DNA from: Gloeomargarita sp. SKYB120 | GTDB lineage: Bacteria; Cyanobacteriota; Cyanobacteriia; Gloeomargaritales; Gloeomargaritaceae | DNA: 42,437 bases | Direction of reading: 5' to 3' | Assembly (NCBI GenBank): GCA_025062155.1 | Contig: JANXAM010000021.1 | Span: 1-42,437, forward strand | In this document: piece after piece, positions 28,126-36,656 of the stretch | How positions within the stretch are numbered: the first letter of the stretch is position 1 | Layout of the letters: each line of letters opens with the position of its first letter | Translations under genes and position numbers: made by a program | The notes under the pieces: model-generated | Told to the model about the DNA's origin: nothing | The model's database searches: none | What the model saw: only the letters and a program-made list of their open reading frames with translations

Positions 28126-29082
28126 ATGATGGGGCCAATCAACCAACCACTCATTGACCCCCAAGGGCGGGTCATTCGCAAACTGCGGCTATCCCTGACC
28201 GACCGGTGCAACTTGCGCTGTCGTTACTGCATGCCCCCTGACGCCGAATTTCTCAGTTCCGACCGCTATTTACAGCCCAATGAGTATCGAGACATCGTTG
28301 CTGAGTTGGCTGAACTCGGTATCCAGCAAGTGCGACTAACGGGTGGCGAACCCCTACTGCGCCGGGAATTTCCAGAGATCGTGACAGCGCTGGCAACGAT
28401 TCCCACAATTGAACTCAGCCTAACGACCAATGGATTGCTTTTAGAACCCCATTTATCGCTGCTGAAAAATGCCGGCATTCACAAGCTCAATATCAGTCTT
28501 GACAGCTTGCAAGCTGCAACATTTCATCGCATCACCTACGGCCATGCCCTAGAGCGCGTCCTACAGGCCATTGCGCAAGCAGTGCAACAGGGTTTTCAGG
28601 TCAAGCTCAATATGGTGGTGATGCGGGGCTGGAATGACCATGAGCTGGTTGACATGGTGGCCTATGGCAAACAATTGGGTGTGGAAGTGCGGTTTCTAGA
28701 ACTTATGCGAGTAGGCTATGCGTGTCAGTTACCCCAAAATGCCTTCATCAGCGCCCAGGAAATGCTGGCCCGTTTACAAGAGCACTATCAATTAACGCCC
28801 ATCCCCAGTCCCCGGGATAGCACCGCTTTTCGGTTTAGAACGTCTTGTGGCGCTACGATTGGGTTTATCGCATCCGAATCGCAACCTTTTTGTGGGCATT
28901 GTTCGCGCTGGCGCTTGTCTGCCGATGGGATATTGCGGGCCTGTTTATTTCGGGAAGAAGGGATTGCGTTGCGGGGGATGAACGCACAGCAGCGCCAGCA
29001 GGCTTACCAGCAGCTTCTGGGGATGAAACCAGCGGTGCGGGGCCAAACGGTTAGCCATGCCATGTATCAAATAGGGGGGTAA
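28126..29082 (+). CDS. moaA: GTP 3',8-cyclase MoaA (radical SAM)
   Basis: 318 aa. It makes cyclic pyranopterin precursor from GTP together with MoaC. The SAM cluster motif CNLRCRYC (CxxxCxxC) lies in LSLTDRCNLRCRYCMPP near the N-terminus; VRLTGGEPLLRREF binds SAM. The second cluster motif near the C-terminus reads CGHC, then RACLF, as in MoaA, and the chain ends in the essential GG. ATG 28126 follows the moeA stop immediately, and a second ATG (28129) may also serve. It is two nucleotides before moaC-mobA. By eye, this gene and the next use more A/T-ending codons than moeA. Confidence 0.97.
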   Translation: MMGPINQPLIDPQGRVIRKLRLSLTDRCNLRCRYCMPPDAEFLSSDRYLQPNEYRDIVAELAELGIQQVRLTGGEPLLRREFPEIVTALATIPTIELSLTTNGLLLEPHLSLLKNAGIHKLNISLDSLQAATFHRITYGHALERVLQAIAQAVQQGFQVKLNMVVMRGWNDHELVDMVAYGKQLGVEVRFLELMRVGYACQLPQNAFISAQEMLARLQEHYQLTPIPSPRDSTAFRFRTSCGATIGFIASESQPFCGHCSRWRLSADGILRACLFREEGIALRGMNAQQRQQAYQQLLGMKPAVRGQTVSHAMYQIGG

Positions 29083-29084
29083 AA

Positions 29085-30137
29085 ATGTTTTCGCATTTAC
29101 ACGCGCGTCAGCAGCCGCAGATGGTGGATGTGAGTGGCAAACCAATCACGGAGCGCCGCGCTGTGGCTCAAGCGATTGTGAAACTGCCAGCCCCCTTTCT
29201 GGCCTATGTCCAAAACAGTGACCTTCTATTAGCGAAAGGCCCCGTTTTACAAACAGCCATCATTGCCGGGACAATGGCGGTGAAAAAAACAGCCGACATG
29301 ATTCCCTTTTGTCATCCCTTGCCCATTGCCAGTTGCCGTTTTGAGACCGACATTTGCACCCAGGCGCAGGGCGTTGAAATTCGTTTGCGCTGTGAAGTGA
29401 AAACCACCAGTCAAACCGGTGTAGAAATGGAAAGTTTACACGGGGTAAGCATAGCGGCCTTAACCGTCTATGACATGTGCAAATCGGTGAGCCAGGAAAT
29501 TGTGATTCAAGAACTTAAATTACTGGCTAAAAGTGGTGGCAAGCAAACCCTGGGACAATATCCCCTGTATGGATTGGTGCTCACCGGCGGCAAGAGTCAA
29601 CGCATGGGCCAGGACAAAGCACTGCTGAGTTATCACGGCAAGCCCCACGCTCAATATCTCTACGAATTGCTGCAAACCTGTTGTGAGCGGGTCTTTTTAT
29701 CCGCGCGACCAGGGCAATGGCACGGCACCCCCTTGGCGGAACTTCCCACCCTGACGGATGCCCTGCCAAGCGACGGTCCCATGAGTGGTTTACTGACCGC
29801 GTTTCGAACGTATCCCCGGGTGAATTGGCTGGTGGTCGCCTGTGATTTGCCCTATCTAAACCGGGACAATTTGGCGCCCCTGATTGCCCATTACCGCGAA
29901 GATGTGGTAGCTACTTGCTATCGCCATCCCCAGGCCCATTTTCCCGAAGCGTTGTGCGCGATTTACACACCCCAGGCCCTAGCGGTTTTTGAGCAGGCGT
30001 ATCACCAGGGAGAACGTTGTCCGGTGCGTATTCTGTCCCGATCCCCCTGCCACCTGCTTGACCCACCCGATGCTCAAACCACCACCAACATCAATACACC
30101 CGAAGAATACGCCCATGTCTGCGCTCAAACCCGTTAA
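29085..30137 (+). CDS. MoaC-MobA fusion: cyclic pyranopterin monophosphate synthase / molybdenum cofactor guanylyltransferase
   Basis: 350 aa with two complete enzymes. Residues 1 to about 155 are MoaC (MVDVSGKPITERRAVA, KKTADMIPFCHPLPI, GVEMESLHGVSIAALTVYD). From about residue 163 the chain is MobA, with the GTP-binding start GLVLTGGKSQRMGQDKALL, then PSDGPMSGLL and ACDLPYL. MoaC forms cPMP; MobA attaches GMP to Mo-molybdopterin to give the bis-MGD cofactor that NarB-type reductases require. The linker is very short (about SGGKQTLGQYP). The gene is 2 nt after moaA and overlaps moaD by 23 nt. Fusing an early and the final pathway step is unusual. Confidence 0.95.
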   Translation: MFSHLHARQQPQMVDVSGKPITERRAVAQAIVKLPAPFLAYVQNSDLLLAKGPVLQTAIIAGTMAVKKTADMIPFCHPLPIASCRFETDICTQAQGVEIRLRCEVKTTSQTGVEMESLHGVSIAALTVYDMCKSVSQEIVIQELKLLAKSGGKQTLGQYPLYGLVLTGGKSQRMGQDKALLSYHGKPHAQYLYELLQTCCERVFLSARPGQWHGTPLAELPTLTDALPSDGPMSGLLTAFRTYPRVNWLVVACDLPYLNRDNLAPLIAHYREDVVATCYRHPQAHFPEALCAIYTPQALAVFEQAYHQGERCPVRILSRSPCHLLDPPDAQTTTNINTPEEYAHVCAQTR

Positions 30138-30366
30138 ATTGACCTATTTTGCTGTCCTAGCCGAGCAGGCGGGTCTTGCTGAGGAAGTGCGCTGGACAAC
30201 CGCAACCAATGCCAGCCAACTCTACCAGGAACTCCAAGCAACCTACGGTTTTACCCTGCCCCTTTCGCATGTCAAAGTAGCTATCAATGACGAACTGGTA
30301 GCGCTCGAACAACCCCTGCAAGCCCATGACCACGTTGTGTTTATTCCGCCGGTTGCTGGTGGGTAG
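30115..30366 (+). CDS. moaD: Molybdopterin synthase small subunit MoaD
   Basis: 83 aa ubiquitin-like sulfur carrier ending in PPVAGG; the C-terminal glycine pair is thiocarboxylated and donates sulfur to cPMP with MoaE. The N-terminal VKLTYFAVLAEQAG and central VKVAINDELVALEQPL fit the family. The start at ATG 30115 overlaps the upstream fusion gene by 23 nt. The last 26 nt overlap the convergent moaE gene, so the codons of the essential GG tail also encode the last residues of MoaE on the other strand. Confidence 0.93.
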   Translation: MSALKPVKLTYFAVLAEQAGLAEEVRWTTATNASQLYQELQATYGFTLPLSHVKVAINDELVALEQPLQAHDHVVFIPPVAGG

Positions 30367-30796
30367 TGAGACTGCAACAATTCACCCAAATAGCTGAACC
30401 ATCGGCGTAGTGTTCCTTTTTCCAAATCGGCAAACGGCGCTTGATTTCGTCAATGATGTACATGGCCCCTTGAAATGCTGCGCGCCGGTGCGCCGCCGTT
30501 GCTCCTACCCACACCGCTACATCGCCCACCTGCAGGGAACCGTAACGATGACAGGCGACCGCGCCACACAGGGCAAAATTCGCAAGCGCTTCTTGCAAAA
30601 TCCGTTCCCCTTCTTTGATGGCCAATTCGGGGTAAACCTGGTACGTCAGCGCCGTGACCACCTTCCCGCTGTGGTGATTGCGCACCCACCCAGCAAACGT
30701 CACACAAGCTCCAGCCGCCGGATTGACCAGTAACGATGTCAACTGCTCCGGGTCAATGGGCTGCTCCGTCAGACTAAACCAGCAGCGTTGTTCCAT
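30341..30796 (-). CDS. moaE: Molybdopterin synthase catalytic subunit MoaE
   Basis: 151 aa. Characteristic blocks are GACVTFAGWVRNHHSGK, then LTYQVYPELA, HRYGSLQVGDVAVWVGA, AHRRAAFQGAMYIIDEIK, and the active-site lysine region PIWKKEHYADGSAIWV. It forms the heterotetramer with MoaD that makes molybdopterin. It is encoded convergently to moaD rather than after it, with the 3' ends overlapping by 26 nt. Its promoter must lie in the 152-nt region shared with nirA (30797-30948), so it may share nitrogen control with nirA. Confidence 0.95.
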   Translation of the reverse strand: MEQRCWFSLTEQPIDPEQLTSLLVNPAAGACVTFAGWVRNHHSGKVVTALTYQVYPELAIKEGERILQEALANFALCGAVACHRYGSLQVGDVAVWVGATAAHRRAAFQGAMYIIDEIKRRLPIWKKEHYADGSAIWVNCCSLTTHQQPAE

Positions 30797-30847
30797 GACT
30801 TCATCCTAATGCACCGGTCAGGTTATGCAGTTTTGTTATTTGCATGA

Positions 30848-30860
30848 TGCATTTTTTGCA
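30848..30860 (+). promoter_or_regulatory. Probable NtcB-binding inverted repeat TGCA-N5-TGCA
   Basis: TGCATTTTTTGCA is a perfect TGCA-N5-TGCA inverted repeat, 16 nt upstream of the NtcA box of nirA. This is the form recalled for NtcB sites in cyanobacterial nirA promoters, and it is a typical LysR-type site. Further TGCA words occur at 30810, 30826 and 30841. Confidence 0.6.
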
Positions 30861-30876
30861 TAGCGTATGACAAAAA

Positions 30877-30890
30877 GTAGCAGTGTTTAC
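30877..30890 (+). promoter_or_regulatory. NtcA-binding site GTA-N8-TAC
   Basis: GTAGCAGTGTTTAC matches the NtcA consensus GTAN8TAC exactly. It sits where the -35 element would be, 22 nt before the -10-like GACAAT, the standard class II NtcA-activated arrangement. Confidence 0.85.
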
Positions 30891-30912
30891 AAATCGCCCT
30901 ATTGATTCTTTT

Positions 30913-30918
30913 GACAAT
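30913..30918 (+). promoter_or_regulatory. -10 element of the NtcA-dependent nirA promoter
   Basis: GACAAT (four of six to TATAAT) lies 22 nt after the NtcA box, as expected. Transcription from about 30925 would begin before ATG 30949 but after the GTG at 30883, which rules out the longer reading of nirA. Confidence 0.6.
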
Positions 30919-30948
30919 GGATTGCCAACTTCTGAGCGACGGCGGACC

Positions 30949-32505
30949 ATGAGCAACAAATTTGAAGCCATCAAGCGCGAAAAAGACGGTCTCAAGGTCA
31001 AGGAGGAAATTGCAGCATTTGCCCGGATGGGTTGGGAGCAAATTCCGAAAGATGACCTGGAGGTGCGGCTGAAGTGGTTGGGGGTGTTTTTTCGACCGGT
31101 GACGCCAGGGCGATTTATGCTGCGGTTGCGCCTGCCCAACGGCATTGCTACCAGTGCACAACTGCGTACCTTGGCCCACATCATTAACCGTTATGGCGAT
31201 GAAGGAAGCGCCGATATTACAACGCGACAAAACCTGCAATTGCGGGGGATTGTGATTGAAGATTTACCAGCCATTCTCGAGGCGTTAGAAAACTGTGGCT
31301 TGACATCCGTGCAATCAGGGATGGATAACATTCGCAATTTGACTGGTTCGCCCACGGCTGGTATCGATGCCAGTGAATTAATTGATACCCGTCCCCTGCT
31401 GTATGCCTTACAAGCCCTATTTACCAATCATGGTCAAGGCAATCCGGAATTTACGAATCTCCCCCGTAAATTCAATATCGCCATCGAAGGCACCAGGGAT
31501 AATTCGGTGCATGCAGAAATTAACGACCTGGCTTTTGTGCCAGCGGAACGGGAAGGGGTTTTGGGATTCAACGTGCTGGTGGGGGGATTTTTCTCGGCCA
31601 AGCGCTGTGACGCTGCCATTCCCCTGAACGCCTGGGTGCCGCCGGACGCAGCAGTGATTGAACTCTCGCGCGCGGTGGTGGAAATTTTCCGGGACCACGG
31701 GTTACGCGACAACCGCCAAAAAGCTCGCTTGCGCTGGTTGATTGACGCCTGGGGCATTGAGCGGTTTCGGGAAGCGGTGCAGGCCAAACTGTCATTTCCT
31801 TTATTAACCGCAGCGCCTACCGACTTGATTGACTGGGACAAGCGGGACCACATTGGCGTTTATCCCCAAAAACAAGCGGGGTTCTATTACGTGGGACTGC
31901 ACGTGCCGGTGGGTCGCTTGCAAGCGAGTGACTTGTTTGAGCTCGCCCGTTTAGCCGAAGTTTATGGTCAAGGGGAGGTGCGGTTTACGGTGGAGCAAAA
32001 TGCACTGATTCCCCACATTCCCGAGAGCAAGCTGGCGGCTTTTTTAGAGGAGCCGTTGTTGCAGAAGTTTTCTATCAATCCAGCTCCCCTGCAGCGGGCG
32101 GTGGTGTCCTGTACAGGCGCGCAATTTTGCAGCTTCGCCGTTATCGAGACCAAGCAACGGGCGATAGCGCTGGCAAAACTGCTGGATGCTCAACTGGAGT
32201 TGCCCCGCCCAGTGCGCATTCACTGGACCGGTTGCCCTAACTCCTGTGGTCAACCGCAGGTGGCGGACATTGGTTTGCTGGGCACCAAGGCCAGAAAGGA
32301 CGGCCAGATGGTGGATGCCGTGGACTTGTACCTAGGGGGCAAGGTGGGCAAGGACGCGCGCTTGGGCACCTGTGTGCGCAAGGGCATCCCCTGCGATGAG
32401 TTGCCAGAGGTGCTCACGGAGTTGCTGGTTACCCAGTTTGGCGCGCGCCCCCGTTCACCGACAGCGATGCCGCCATCACCCCAAATTTTGATGACCCATT
32501 CCTAG
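30949..32505 (+). CDS. nirA: Ferredoxin-nitrite reductase
   Basis: 518 aa. It reduces nitrite to ammonium with six electrons from ferredoxin. The siroheme/[4Fe-4S] cysteines are CTGAQFC (C-x5-C) and CPNSC (C-x3-C) within TGCPNSCGQPQVADIGLLG. The two ferrodoxin-like repeats (for example ITTRQNLQLRG and FTVEQNALIPHIPES) are present. The start is ATG 30949; an in-frame GTG at 30883 would overlap the NtcA box and precede the predicted transcription start. A short extra C-terminal tail (SPTAMPPSPQILMTHS) follows the conserved core. First gene of the nirA-nrtABCD-narB operon, 12 nt before nrtA. Confidence 0.97.
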   Translation: MSNKFEAIKREKDGLKVKEEIAAFARMGWEQIPKDDLEVRLKWLGVFFRPVTPGRFMLRLRLPNGIATSAQLRTLAHIINRYGDEGSADITTRQNLQLRGIVIEDLPAILEALENCGLTSVQSGMDNIRNLTGSPTAGIDASELIDTRPLLYALQALFTNHGQGNPEFTNLPRKFNIAIEGTRDNSVHAEINDLAFVPAEREGVLGFNVLVGGFFSAKRCDAAIPLNAWVPPDAAVIELSRAVVEIFRDHGLRDNRQKARLRWLIDAWGIERFREAVQAKLSFPLLTAAPTDLIDWDKRDHIGVYPQKQAGFYYVGLHVPVGRLQASDLFELARLAEVYGQGEVRFTVEQNALIPHIPESKLAAFLEEPLLQKFSINPAPLQRAVVSCTGAQFCSFAVIETKQRAIALAKLLDAQLELPRPVRIHWTGCPNSCGQPQVADIGLLGTKARKDGQMVDAVDLYLGGKVGKDARLGTCVRKGIPCDELPEVLTELLVTQFGARPRSPTAMPPSPQILMTHS

Positions 32506-32511
32506 AAGGAG
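32506..32511 (+). promoter_or_regulatory. Strong ribosome binding site of nrtA
   Basis: AAGGAG directly after the nirA stop, 6 nt before ATG 32518. It is among the best Shine-Dalgarno sequences in the window, in keeping with the high amount of binding protein needed. Confidence 0.75.
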
Positions 32512-32517
32512 ACTCCC

Positions 32518-33840
32518 ATGATGCACAAACTTTCTCGCCGACAATTTCTCATCACTTCGGGCCTGACAGCCGCCACAACGGTACTGGTGCATGGGTGTGG
32601 CAACCCCACGACTTCTGGGGGTAATAACCCGCAACCCGGGCCGGTTGCTTCCACGGAAACGCCAGAAGTGACAACAGCCAAGCTGGGGTTTATTGCCCTG
32701 ACGGATGCGGCCCCCGTCATCATCGCCAAGGAAAAAGGCTTTTTCGCCAAGTACGGGATGCCGGATGTGCAGGTGGTGAAACAAGCGTCCTGGGGCGTCA
32801 CCCGCGATAATTTGGTGCTGGGTTCCGAAGGCGGCGGCATTGACGGGGCGCACATTCTGACACCCATGCCCTATCTCATCAGCGCTGGGGTGGTCACCGG
32901 CGGTAAAAAAGTCCCTATTTACATCCTGGCGCGGTTGAACCTGAACGGTCAGGGGATTGGCATCGCCAATGCCTACCGGGATTTGCGGGTGGGGATTGAC
33001 GCCAAACCCCTGAAGGCGGCCTTTGCCAAGAAACGCGCCCAGGGCCAGGAGGTGAAAGTGGCGGTGACCTTTCCAGGCGGCACCCATGATATGTGGATGC
33101 GCTACTGGTTAGCGGCTGCTGGTATTGACCCCACCAAAGAAGTTTCGGTGATTGTGGTGCCCCCGCCCCAGATGGTGGCCAATGTCAAGACGGGCACGAT
33201 GGAGGCGTTTTGCGTGGGCGAACCCTGGCCGTTGCAGGCGGTGAATCAAAAAGTCGCTTACAACGCTGCCACCACGGGGGAATTGTGGAAAAACCACCCC
33301 GAAAAAAGCCTGGCGATGCGCGCCGATTGGGTGGATAAGCATCCCAAAGCGGCCAAAGCCCTGTTGATGGCGGTGATGGAGGCCCAACAGTGGTGCGACC
33401 AGGACGAAAACAAGGAAGAAATGTGCCGTATCTTGGCGAAGCGCGACTGGCTCAAAGCCCCCTACGAGGACATCATTGACCGTTCCTTGGGCAAGTTTGA
33501 CCTGGGCAACGGCCGCACGTTTGCAAGTAAAGACCTGATGATGAAATACTGGCGCGATTTTGCGTCCTATCCGTTCCCGAGCCACGAGTTGTGGTTTTTG
33601 ACGGAAAACATCCGGTGGGGCTATTTCCCTGCGGATACAGATACCAAGGCGCTTATCAAGGCGGTCAACCGGGAAGACCTGTGGCGAGAAGCAGCGAAAG
33701 CACTTGGGGTGCCGAACGACCAAATCCCCCCATCCACATCACGCGGGGTGGAAACCTTTTTCGATGGGGTGGCGTTTGACCCCGACAATCCCAAGGGTTA
33801 TCTCCAGGCGTTGAAAATCAAAGCCATTAAGGAGGCGTAG
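32518..33840 (+). CDS. nrtA: Nitrate/nitrite ABC transporter substrate-binding lipoprotein NrtA
   Basis: 440 aa. The N-terminus combines a twin-arginine motif (SRRQFLI) with a lipobox (LVHGC, cysteine about residue 27), so it is probably exported folded by Tat and anchored to the plasma membrane by lipid. A Ser/Pro/Gly linker follows, then the NrtA/CmpA-type binding fold (KLGFIALTDAAPVIIAKEKG, then VTFPGGTHDMWMRYWLAAAG, VPPPQMVANVKTG, FCVGEPWP). These motifs recur in the C-terminal half of NrtC. It captures nitrate and nitrite for NrtBCD. CmpA, the bicarbonate paralogue, is excluded by the operon context. Confidence 0.96.
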   Translation: MMHKLSRRQFLITSGLTAATTVLVHGCGNPTTSGGNNPQPGPVASTETPEVTTAKLGFIALTDAAPVIIAKEKGFFAKYGMPDVQVVKQASWGVTRDNLVLGSEGGGIDGAHILTPMPYLISAGVVTGGKKVPIYILARLNLNGQGIGIANAYRDLRVGIDAKPLKAAFAKKRAQGQEVKVAVTFPGGTHDMWMRYWLAAAGIDPTKEVSVIVVPPPQMVANVKTGTMEAFCVGEPWPLQAVNQKVAYNAATTGELWKNHPEKSLAMRADWVDKHPKAAKALLMAVMEAQQWCDQDENKEEMCRILAKRDWLKAPYEDIIDRSLGKFDLGNGRTFASKDLMMKYWRDFASYPFPSHELWFLTENIRWGYFPADTDTKALIKAVNREDLWREAAKALGVPNDQIPPSTSRGVETFFDGVAFDPDNPKGYLQALKIKAIKEA

Positions 33841-33844
33841 GACG

Positions 33845-34669
33845 ATGGCGAGTCGGATGCTAGTGCAGCAACGGCGTGCCCCGGTGTGGATGCAACATCC
33901 CTTGGTGCGCAAGGTGGGCTTGGGATTCGTGGGCGTGCTGCTTTTTCTCCTGGTCTGGCAACTGCTGGTGCTCCTGGGACTGCTGAAGTTACCGGCGCCC
34001 ACGCAGGTGTTTGCCGATACGCGCGAACTGATTTTGCACCCTTTCTATCGCGGTACGGGCAACGATGCTGGCATTGGCTGGCAAATCCTGTTTAGCTTGC
34101 GGCGGGTGGCGCTGGGGTTTTCGTTCGCGGCCATCGTGGGGGTCGCCATTGGCATGGTGATTGGGGCCAGTCCCCTGCTCTACGACGCTTTTGACCCAAT
34201 TTTGCAGGTGTTGCGCCCGGTGCCCCCCTTGGCCTGGTTGCCGATTTCCCTGGCGGCGTTCAAGGACAATGAACCGGCGGCGGTGTTCGTGATTTTCATC
34301 ACGGCGGTCTGGCCCATCATCATCAACACGGTGGTGGGGGTGCAACAAATTCCCAGGGACTACCGCAATGTCGCCCGCGTCTTGCGCTTATCGAAGTGGG
34401 ATTACTTCTGGCATGTGATGGTGCCGGCAACCGTGCCCTATGTGTTTACGGGGTTGCGGATTGGCATCGGGCTGTCGTGGCTGGCGATTGTGGCGGCGGA
34501 AATGTTGATTGGTGGGGTGGGCATCGGCTTTTTCATCTGGGATGCCTGGAATAGCTCGCTGATTAGTGAAATCGTGATTGCCCTGTTCTACGTCGGTCTG
34601 GTGGGGCTGGTGCTAGACCGCTGTGTGGCCTATCTGGGCAAGTTCATCACCAAGGGAAGCGAGGTCTAG
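33845..34669 (+). CDS. nrtB: Nitrate ABC transporter permease NrtB
   Basis: 274 aa integral membrane subunit with about six helices; the first is LGFVGVLLFLLVWQLLVLLGL near residues 28-48. The permease/ATPase coupling segment is present around KWDYFWHVMVPATVPYVFTG. It forms the membrane channel as a dimer. It begins 4 nt after nrtA, behind a good AAGGAGG, and ends 4 nt before nrtC. Confidence 0.95.
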   Translation: MASRMLVQQRRAPVWMQHPLVRKVGLGFVGVLLFLLVWQLLVLLGLLKLPAPTQVFADTRELILHPFYRGTGNDAGIGWQILFSLRRVALGFSFAAIVGVAIGMVIGASPLLYDAFDPILQVLRPVPPLAWLPISLAAFKDNEPAAVFVIFITAVWPIIINTVVGVQQIPRDYRNVARVLRLSKWDYFWHVMVPATVPYVFTGLRIGIGLSWLAIVAAEMLIGGVGIGFFIWDAWNSSLISEIVIALFYVGLVGLVLDRCVAYLGKFITKGSEV

Positions 34670-34673
34670 GGAT

Positions 34674-36656
34674 ATGGCCAAGCCGCTGATTGAAATTGAC
34701 CACGTGGACATGGTGTTTACGTTGCCGGATGGCCAGCGTTACCCCGCGCTCAAGGACATTCACTTGGAAATTCACGAGGGGGAATTCGTGGCACTGCTGG
34801 GACACTCCGGTTGCGGCAAATCCACGCTGCTCAATATGGTGGCGGGTTTTCTGCGGCCCACTGCCGGCGGGGTGGTGCTGAGAGGTCGCCAGGTGACGGA
34901 ACCAGGACCCGACCGGATGGTGGTGTTTCAAAACTACTCGCTGCTGCCCTGGAAAACGGTTTACGACAACGTGGCGCTGGCGGTCCGTGCAGTGTTTCCC
35001 CGGTTGAGCAAAGCAGCGCAACACCAGCGCATCCAAACGGCCCTGGAGCAGGTACATCTGTGGGGCGCTCAGCACAAGTACCCGGCCCAACTTTCGGGGG
35101 GGATGCAACAACGGGTAGCGATTGCGCGGGCGCTTGCCATCACGCCCCAGGTGCTGTTGCTGGATGAGCCGTTTGGCGCATTGGACGCTCTGACGCGGGG
35201 GAGCTTGCAGGAGGAACTGATGGCGGTGTGTCAAACCGTGGGCATGACCTGTTTGATGGTGACCCACGATGTGGACGAAGCGCTGCTGCTGGCGGACCGG
35301 GTGGTGCTGTTGACCAATGGCCCCAACGCCCGCATTGGCCAGATACTGAAGGTGCCGTTTCCCCGCCCCCGCAGCCGGCATGAGGTGGTGCATCACCCCA
35401 GTTACTACACGTTGCGGCAACAGGTGGTGGACTTTTTGCAGCAACAACGCCGGCGTCGGGCGGTAGCGGTGCGTTCTGCGGCTGGGACGGGAACGCGGAA
35501 GGTAGCGGTGGGATTTTTGCCCTTGACGGACTGCGCGCCCCTGGTGGTGGCCCAAGCGGAGGGCATCTTCGCCGAGTACGGTCTGGAGGTAGACCTGTGC
35601 CAGGAAAACAGTTGGGCGGATTTGGCCGAGGGGGTGCTGTCGGGACGGTTGCAGGCGGCGCAGATGTTGGCCCCGTTGCCCTTGGCGCTGGCCGTTGGCT
35701 GTCAAGACCAACCCCCGCAACCGGCGCTCAAGGTTCCCCTGGTGCTCAGCCGCAATGGCAATGGCATCACGGTCAGTCGCGCGCTGTATGAACAAGGGGT
35801 GACGGATGTGGCCGCCTGCAAGGACTACATCGCCCGCACAGGTGAGCGCCTGGTGTTGGGGGTGGTGCATCCGGCGTCCATGCATAACCTATGGTTGCGG
35901 TATGCCCTGGCCAGTGCAGGGATGGACCCGGACCAGGATGTGGAACTGGTGGTAGCGCCGCCAGCGCAGATGGTCTATTACCTGGAGGCGGGGCATCTGC
36001 ATGGGTTTTGCGTGGGGCAACCCTGGAACACCTACGCCGAACGCCGGGGCCTAGGCAAGTGCATCAGCACCAGTCTGGATTGGTGGGCCGGTCACCCGGA
36101 AAAAGTCCTGGCTGTCCATCGCGGCTGGGCCAATGCCCACCCCGATTTGGAAGTGGCCCTGGTGAAAGCCCTGATGCGGGCGGGTGAACGTTGCGACATT
36201 CCCAAACAACGCCCGGCCATTGCCGAGCTGCTCAGTCGCCCGGAGTACTTGCATCTGGAACCTGACCTGATTCGTCCGGGCTTTGCCGAACCCCTGGCGA
36301 CCGAATCCCACTATCCCCGGCTGCACCAGTTTGCGGTTGGCCAGGCCAGTAGCCCCTTGCCCGCCGAAGGGGTTTGGATGTTGACCCAGTTGGCCCGCTG
36401 GGGATTGACGCCGCTGCCCCAAAACTGGTGGGAGGTGGTGCATACCGTCTATGCACTCGACGTGTTTATCCAAGCGGCGCAAGCGTTGGGCCGTCCCGAT
36501 ACGATTCCGGAGCGGCGGCAATTTGCCCTGGCCGATGGGGTGCTGTTCGATGCCGATAACCCCTTGGCCTACCTGGAGCAGTTCCCCATCCGCCGCGCCA
36601 TTGACTATCGCACGGTTTGTCTAGTTGAACGGGAGGAATCTCCATGCGTACCCTAG
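34674..36656 (+). CDS. nrtC: Nitrate ABC transporter ATPase with NrtA-like regulatory domain, NrtC
   Basis: 660 aa, the family length. Residues 1-260 are the ATPase: Walker [10 protein letters not shown], signature [15 protein letters not shown], Walker [13 protein letters not shown]. After a short Arg-rich linker (about 258-275) residues 280-660 repeat the NrtA binding fold ([61 protein letters not shown]). In Synechococcus this domain mediates ammonium-triggered inhibition of uptake. The start is ATG 34674, not upstream codons inside nrtB. The 3' end overlaps nrtD by 13 nt. Confidence 0.96.
   Translation: MAKPLIEIDHVDMVFTLPDGQRYPALKDIHLEIHEGEFVALLGHSGCGKSTLLNMVAGFLRPTAGGVVLRGRQVTEPGPDRMVVFQNYSLLPWKTVYDNVALAVRAVFPRLSKAAQHQRIQTALEQVHLWGAQHKYPAQLSGGMQQRVAIARALAITPQVLLLDEPFGALDALTRGSLQEELMAVCQTVGMTCLMVTHDVDEALLLADRVVLLTNGPNARIGQILKVPFPRPRSRHEVVHHPSYYTLRQQVVDFLQQQRRRRAVAVRSAAGTGTRKVAVGFLPLTDCAPLVVAQAEGIFAEYGLEVDLCQENSWADLAEGVLSGRLQAAQMLAPLPLALAVGCQDQPPQPALKVPLVLSRNGNGITVSRALYEQGVTDVAACKDYIARTGERLVLGVVHPASMHNLWLRYALASAGMDPDQDVELVVAPPAQMVYYLEAGHLHGFCVGQPWNTYAERRGLGKCISTSLDWWAGHPEKVLAVHRGWANAHPDLEVALVKALMRAGERCDIPKQRPAIAELLSRPEYLHLEPDLIRPGFAEPLATESHYPRLHQFAVGQASSPLPAEGVWMLTQLARWGLTPLPQNWWEVVHTVYALDVFIQAAQALGRPDTIPERRQFALADGVLFDADNPLAYLEQFPIRRAIDYRTVCLVEREESPCVP

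Noticed and set aside
30883-30948. N-terminal extension of nirA from GTG 30883
   Set aside because: It would begin within the NtcA box and before the predicted transcription start; homology begins with the ATG at 30949.
34647-35885. 412-aa minus-strand frame rich in His, Gln and Arg
   Set aside because: Antisense of nrtC; composition is typical of GC-rich shadows and there is no family motif.
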